Positions 5,286 through 5,733 of a stretch of 5,733 nucleotides of DNA are shown here, piece after piece. The DNA is from an uncultured Ruminococcus sp. (GTDB lineage Bacteria > Bacillota_A > Clostridia > Oscillospirales > Ruminococcaceae): positions 1-5,733 of the forward strand of contig CALFMA010000485.1 in assembly GCA_937880065.1 (NCBI GenBank), given 5' to 3'. The position numbers and the translations under genes were made by a program. Position 1 is the first letter of the stretch. Each line of letters starts with the position of its first letter. The notes under the pieces are model-generated. The model had not been told where the DNA came from. It did no database searches and was given only the letters and a program-made list of their open reading frames with translations.

Positions 5286-5535
5286 GTATTATTATACCTT
5301 TTTGAATGAGAAGTCAAAACACAATTACGAGATTGATTTTTTAATTTCAAAACGAAATAAAATATGTCCTATAGAGGTAAAGTCCTCCGGATACAATACA
5401 CATAAATCATTGGATGTATTTGTGGAAAAGTATTCTGACAGGATTTTGGATAAATATCTGGTATATACAAAGGATCTCAAGAAGGATGCGGATGTTTTGA
5501 TGATGCCGGTGTATATGGTTCCGTTTATAAAATAG
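5284..5535 (+). pseudogene. C-terminal remnant of an AAA_14/DUF4143-type ATPase
   Basis: About 83 residues, from LYYYTFLNEKS through HNYEIDFLISKRNKICPIEVKSSG and LDKYLVYTKDLKKD to PVYMVPFIK, ending at TAG 5533-5535. This is the C-terminal end of DUF4143 ATPases, common accessory genes of Firmicutes and Bacteroidetes, including their restriction-endonuclease-like EIDF...PIEVKSSG core. The intact family is roughly 400 residues or more with an N-terminal P-loop domain, which is absent here. Homology starts at the fold-back element boundary, and the open frame only continues upstream through the element by chance, to a TTG with no ribosome site. I infer that most of the gene was lost when the element or a rearrangement arrived. 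The surviving stretch has no internal stop, so decay is recent or the segment is kept for another reason, such as the promoter on its other strand. Confidence 0.75.
5291..5317 (-). promoter_or_regulatory. Candidate promoter of the sigma factor operon
   Basis: On the - strand, TTGACT (5312-5317) is followed 15 nt on by TATAAT (5291-5296). A TAATAA 17 nt from TTGACT offers an alternative register. Transcription would start near the right end of the fold-back element and run through all of it before reaching the sigma gene at 5089. The spacer is shorter than the ideal 17 nt, which lowers confidence. No better promoter is visible between 5090 and 5285. Confidence 0.55.
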
Positions 5536-5555
5536 GCCATAGTAATAAGATAAAT

Positions 5556-5587
5556 GGGTCGGCGTATCGCCGGCCCTATTTTTGTTT
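5556..5587 (+). terminator. Rho-independent terminator after the ATPase remnant
   Basis: GGGTCGGCG (5556-5564) pairs with CGCCGGCCC (5568-5576) over 9 bp with one T-G pair and a 3-nt loop, followed by TATTTTTGTTT. It is strong and correctly placed 20 nt after the stop codon of the remnant. Confidence 0.9.
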
Positions 5588-5623
5588 CTCAATACAAATT
5601 TATCGAATTTCAATAAAAAAGTA

Positions 5624-5653
5624 TTGACAAATACCGTGCCGAAATAGTAAAAT
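5624..5653 (+). promoter_or_regulatory. Sigma-A-type promoter for a gene beyond the right edge
   Basis: A perfect TTGACA (5624-5629), an 18-nt spacer and TAAAAT (5648-5653, 5 of 6 to consensus). The start point would be near 5660. No coding region follows inside the window; the remaining 80 bases are leader with inverted repeats. Confidence 0.75.
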
Positions 5654-5670
5654 AATCTTCGGCACGGTAT
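5631..5670 (+). promoter_or_regulatory. Perfect 13-bp inverted repeat centred on the -10 box (candidate operator)
   Basis: ATACCGTGCCGAA (5631-5643) and TTCGGCACGGTAT (5658-5670) are exact reverse complements, separated by 14 nt. The repeat centre (5650.5) coincides with the centre of the TAAAAT box, and the left arm begins 1 nt after the -35 box. This geometry suits a dimeric or tetrameric repressor that occludes the promoter. A hairpin function is less likely, because transcription would start inside the right arm. Confidence 0.65.
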
Positions 5671-5686
5671 AGTTTATTGTTTAATG

Positions 5687-5730
5687 TGCCAATCTTTCCG
5701 AATAAAGTTTGGCAAAAGTAACAAACTTTA
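5687..5730 (+). promoter_or_regulatory. Two mutually exclusive hairpins in the leader (candidate attenuator or paired operators)
   Basis: Hairpin A pairs TGCCAATCTTT (5687-5697) with AAAGTTTGGCA (5704-5714), 10 of 11 bp with a 6-nt loop. Hairpin B pairs TAAAGTTTG (5703-5711) with CAAACTTTA (5722-5730), a perfect 9 bp with a 10-nt loop. Both use the same middle segment, 5704-5711, so only one can form at a time. The window ends before any T tract or ribosome site shows which state is permissive. Confidence 0.5.
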
Positions 5731-5733
5731 AAG

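Noticed and set aside
5624..5670. Invertible promoter flanked by inverted repeats (phase variation)
   Set aside because: The -35 box lies outside the repeat and the interval is only 14 nt, too short for a site-specific inversion segment.
5684..5731. 15-codon reading frame (ATG to TAA) in the right-hand leader, a possible leader peptide
   Set aside because: No Shine-Dalgarno sequence precedes it and there is no run of one regulatory codon; the bases are explained by the inverted repeats.

Overview
The window looks like a piece of a low-to-moderate GC Firmicutes genome of the gut Ruminococcus/Eubacterium siraeum type (Oscillospiraceae-like), with about 600 bp of differently composed, Bacteroidales-like DNA at its left end. 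The Firmicutes assignment rests on AAGGAGG ribosome binding sites, TTGACA/TATAAT-type promoters, a secreted dockerin protein and a DUF4143 ATPase remnant. The left end carries the C-terminus of a DUF4923-like lipocalin protein, a family I know only from Bacteroidales. It also carries the C-terminal half of a flavin reductase, with codon use (TTG, TCG, TTC, GAG, CGT/CGC) unlike the DNA to its right.

Layout. At 1-260 (+) is the 3' end of the DUF4923-like gene, then a hairpin terminator shared with the convergent gene. At 339-1190 (-) is an in-frame chimera: residues 1 to about 204 are a P-loop GTPase of the COG0523/G3E group, and residues about 200-283 are the C-terminal half of a flavin reductase. 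Both parents lose essential parts, so an assembly chimera, or less likely a real recombination, is the best explanation. At 1206-2246 (-) is a full CobW-type GTPase with a His/Cys-rich metal-binding insert. It has its own promoter (2285-2313) and forms an operon with the chimeric gene.

From 5089 down to 2394 (-) is a three-gene operon. It encodes an ECF-type sigma factor, an overlapping single-pass membrane protein with a long Thr/Ser-rich extracellular linker and a small C-terminal domain, and a secreted dockerin protein. A strong terminator closes it (2362-2388). The arrangement suggests a transmembrane signalling unit (sigma factor plus putative membrane regulator) tied to a cellulosome-like surface protein. 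This is the best candidate for an undescribed system here.

Upstream of the sigma gene, 5110-5285 is a fold-back element with 20-bp terminal inverted repeats (17/20 identical). Immediately beyond it, pointing at the sigma gene, is a good promoter lying inside the C-terminal remnant of a DUF4143 ATPase gene (+ strand, to 5535). The whole element would therefore form the 5' leader of the sigma operon mRNA. The remnant ends at a strong terminator (5556-5587).

The last 110 bases hold a promoter with a perfect 13-bp inverted repeat centred exactly on its -10 box, followed by two mutually exclusive hairpins. They look like the control region of a gene beyond the window.
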